From Gammaproteobacteria bacterium (GTDB lineage: Bacteria; Pseudomonadota; Gammaproteobacteria; DSM-19610), in the NCBI GenBank assembly GCA_011371465.1, contig DRQL01000256.1, positions 1-6,742 on the forward strand: a stretch of 6,742 bases of DNA, in the 5' to 3' direction. Below the pieces are notes generated by a model that worked only from the letters and a program-made list of their open reading frames with translations, searched no databases and was not told where the DNA came from. Shown here one piece after another: positions 5,559 through 6,742 of this stretch (position 1 is the stretch's first letter; every line of letters starts with the position of its first letter). The position numbers and the translations under genes were made by a program.

Positions 5559-6458
5559 ATGAACGTGAAACAATCCTGCTACAGTCATTCTTTGTTGAGG
5601 TGGTTTTTCCTGACCCTGGCATGGGTTGTTGCGGCGAGCGGCGTGTATGCCGGCGACCGTTTCGATGCGGGCCTGCTGTGGAAGATCGAGTCCGCCGGCG
5701 CTGTACCGAGCTACCTGTTTGGCACCATGCACAGCGATGATCCGCGCGTGGTGAAACTGCCTCCCGCAGTGCAGCAGGCCTTTGACCGGGCCGGCAGTGT
5801 AACCCTGGAGGTCGAGCTGGATGCGCAGGCCCTGGTCAGTCTGTCGAGCGCATTGCTGCTGGACAATGGCAGCAACCTGGAGTCACTGGTCGGGGATGAT
5901 CTGTACCGGCGCTCGGTACAGGCGCTGGGTGCGCAGGGTGTGCCGGATGTGCTGGTGGCCGGCATGAAGCCCTGGGCGGTCGCGGTAACCCTGATGACGC
6001 CGCCGAACCAGGGCGGCGAAGTGCTCGACCAGTTTTTGTACCGGCAGGCAAAGAACAGCGGCAAAAAGGTCAGCGGGCTGGAAACTGTTGCCGAACAGCT
6101 GGCGCTGTTTGATGAGCTGTCGCTCGACGTGCAGATCGCGTTGTTGAAGGATACGCTGGATAACCTGTCGGATATTCCGCGGATGCTCGCTGATCTGCAG
6201 GCGGCATACCTTGACCGGGACCTGAAACGGCTGGTGGCAATCAATGAAAGTGCGATGCAGGAAAGCGATCCGGAAATGGCGCGGGATTTTAACCGGAAAG
6301 TGATTATTGACCGTAATCACCGCATGGCGGAGCGCATGAAAAGCCGCCTGGATGCCGGTAACCAGTTCATCGCGGTAGGTGCCCTGCACCTGCCCGGCAG
6401 CGAGGGCTTGCTGACGCTGCTGAGCGGTCAGGGCTACCGGGTCACGCGGGTGTACTGA
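5559..6458 (+). CDS. TraB/GumN-family exported protein
   Basis: This 299-residue member of the TraB/GumN (PF01963-type) family is related by fold to Tiki-like metalloproteases and erythromycin-esterase-type proteins. The bacterial role is mostly unknown, although GumN sits beside the xanthan genes of Xanthomonas. A signal peptide is clear: basic start, hydrophobic stretch from LLRWFFLTL to AAS, cleavage after VYA (residue 31). The mature part starts with LLWKIES and carries the two hallmark GxxH motifs, GTMH (55-58) and GALH (274-277), with acidic LEVEL (83-87), the GLETVAEQ block (173-180) and RNHRMAERM (252-260). These residues are the proposed metal-binding set. It ends with the typical GYRVTRVY strand. 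ATG 5559 has GGAAG at 5548-5552 with six bases of spacing; the open frame continues upstream, but only as the shadow of rnt. It overlaps or abuts the rnt start and ends six bases before the convergent pyrC stop. Function is not predictable beyond possible periplasmic hydrolase or protease. Confidence 0.92.
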   Translation: MNVKQSCYSHSLLRWFFLTLAWVVAASGVYAGDRFDAGLLWKIESAGAVPSYLFGTMHSDDPRVVKLPPAVQQAFDRAGSVTLEVELDAQALVSLSSALLLDNGSNLESLVGDDLYRRSVQALGAQGVPDVLVAGMKPWAVAVTLMTPPNQGGEVLDQFLYRQAKNSGKKVSGLETVAEQLALFDELSLDVQIALLKDTLDNLSDIPRMLADLQAAYLDRDLKRLVAINESAMQESDPEMARDFNRKVIIDRNHRMAERMKSRLDAGNQFIAVGALHLPGSEGLLTLLSGQGYRVTRVY

Positions 6459-6464
6459 CCGGGT

Positions 6465-6742
6465 TCACTCCACCATCCAGTCGATGGTTTCGCCGGAGCG
6501 CATGGGTACCAGCCGGTCATTTTCCAGCGGGTAATCGGCCGGCACCTGCCACGGGTTTTTCACCAGGCTGATCCGGTCTTCATTGCGCGGCAAGCCATAG
6601 AAATCCGCGCCAAAGCTGCTGGCAAAGTCTTCCAGCCGGTCCAGTGCCCCGGCCTGTTCGAACGCTTCCGCGTAGAGTTCGATGGCCGCGTGCGCCGTGT
6701 ACAGGCCGGCGCAGCCACAGCTGCTTTCCTTGGCGCTGCGGG
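6465..6742 (-). CDS. pyrC: dihydroorotase, C-terminal part (cut by right edge)
   Basis: Reading the - strand leftward from the right edge gives about 91 residues ending in DWMVE and TGA (6467-6465). The segment contains KESSCGCAGLYTAHAAIELY, then FEQAGALDRLEDFASSFGADFYG, LPRNED and LVPMRSGETIDWMVE. This is the C-terminus of class II dihydroorotase PyrC, recognisable from the SSCGCAG, FYGLP and LVP..GET blocks of the E. coli enzyme. PyrC is the cytosolic zinc enzyme that cyclises carbamoyl-aspartate to dihydroorotate in pyrimidine synthesis. The catalytic zinc-binding part lies outside the window. The gene is on the same strand as rnt, to which it is adjacent in Pseudomonas as I remember it; here the oppositely oriented TraB-family gene separates them. 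The reading frame is uninterrupted, so the gene looks intact as far as it is visible. Confidence 0.93.
   Translation of the reverse strand, partial: RSAKESSCGCAGLYTAHAAIELYAEAFEQAGALDRLEDFASSFGADFYGLPRNEDRISLVKNPWQVPADYPLENDRLVPMRSGETIDWMVE

Overview
The window looks like chromosomal housekeeping DNA from a gammaproteobacterium of moderately high G+C. RNase T is essentially a gammaproteobacterial enzyme. The set grxD, rnt (RNase T) and pyrC, close together with some insertions, recalls the arrangement I remember from Pseudomonas (pyrC-rnt adjacent, grxD a few genes away) and, for grxD and rnt, from E. coli. There are no insertion sequences, tRNAs, rRNAs, CRISPR arrays or phage genes. Every gene except one small protein can be assigned to a known family. 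Genus-level placement is not possible by reading alone.

Layout from left to right. Bases 1-27 may hold the last codons of an unidentified + strand gene. A Grx4-type monothiol glutaredoxin (grxD, + strand, 136-459) follows and ends at a strong intrinsic terminator (490-522). Then comes a leftward cluster, listed in transcription order: an unrecognised 188-residue soluble protein (3683-3117), a CBS-pair/GGDEF diguanylate cyclase (3015-2041) and an NhaD-type Na+/H+ antiporter (1990-521). Possible promoters lie in front of the cyclase and of nhaD, so the three may be partly independent. A roughly 100-base divergent spacer, rich in inverted repeats, separates this cluster from a + strand periplasmic di-haem cytochrome c peroxidase (3787-4824). 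The peroxidase converges on the - strand RNase T gene (5533-4913), and the short gap between them contains a REP-like nested palindrome. A + strand TraB/GumN-family exported protein (5559-6458) starts almost on top of the rnt start and runs tail-to-tail, six bases apart, into the 3' end of pyrC (dihydroorotase, - strand, cut by the right edge).

Functional reading. Glutaredoxin (Fe-S delivery), cytochrome c peroxidase (periplasmic H2O2 removal) and RNase T (3' end trimming of tRNA and other RNAs) are general stress and maintenance functions. The antiporter points to sodium or alkaline-pH homeostasis, possibly in a saline or alkaline habitat. The most open items are the uncharacterised protein beside a nucleotide-sensing c-di-GMP cyclase and a sodium antiporter, the REP-like element, and the extremely tight packing of the TraB gene between rnt and pyrC. 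I see no convincing evidence for a wholly new multi-gene system here.
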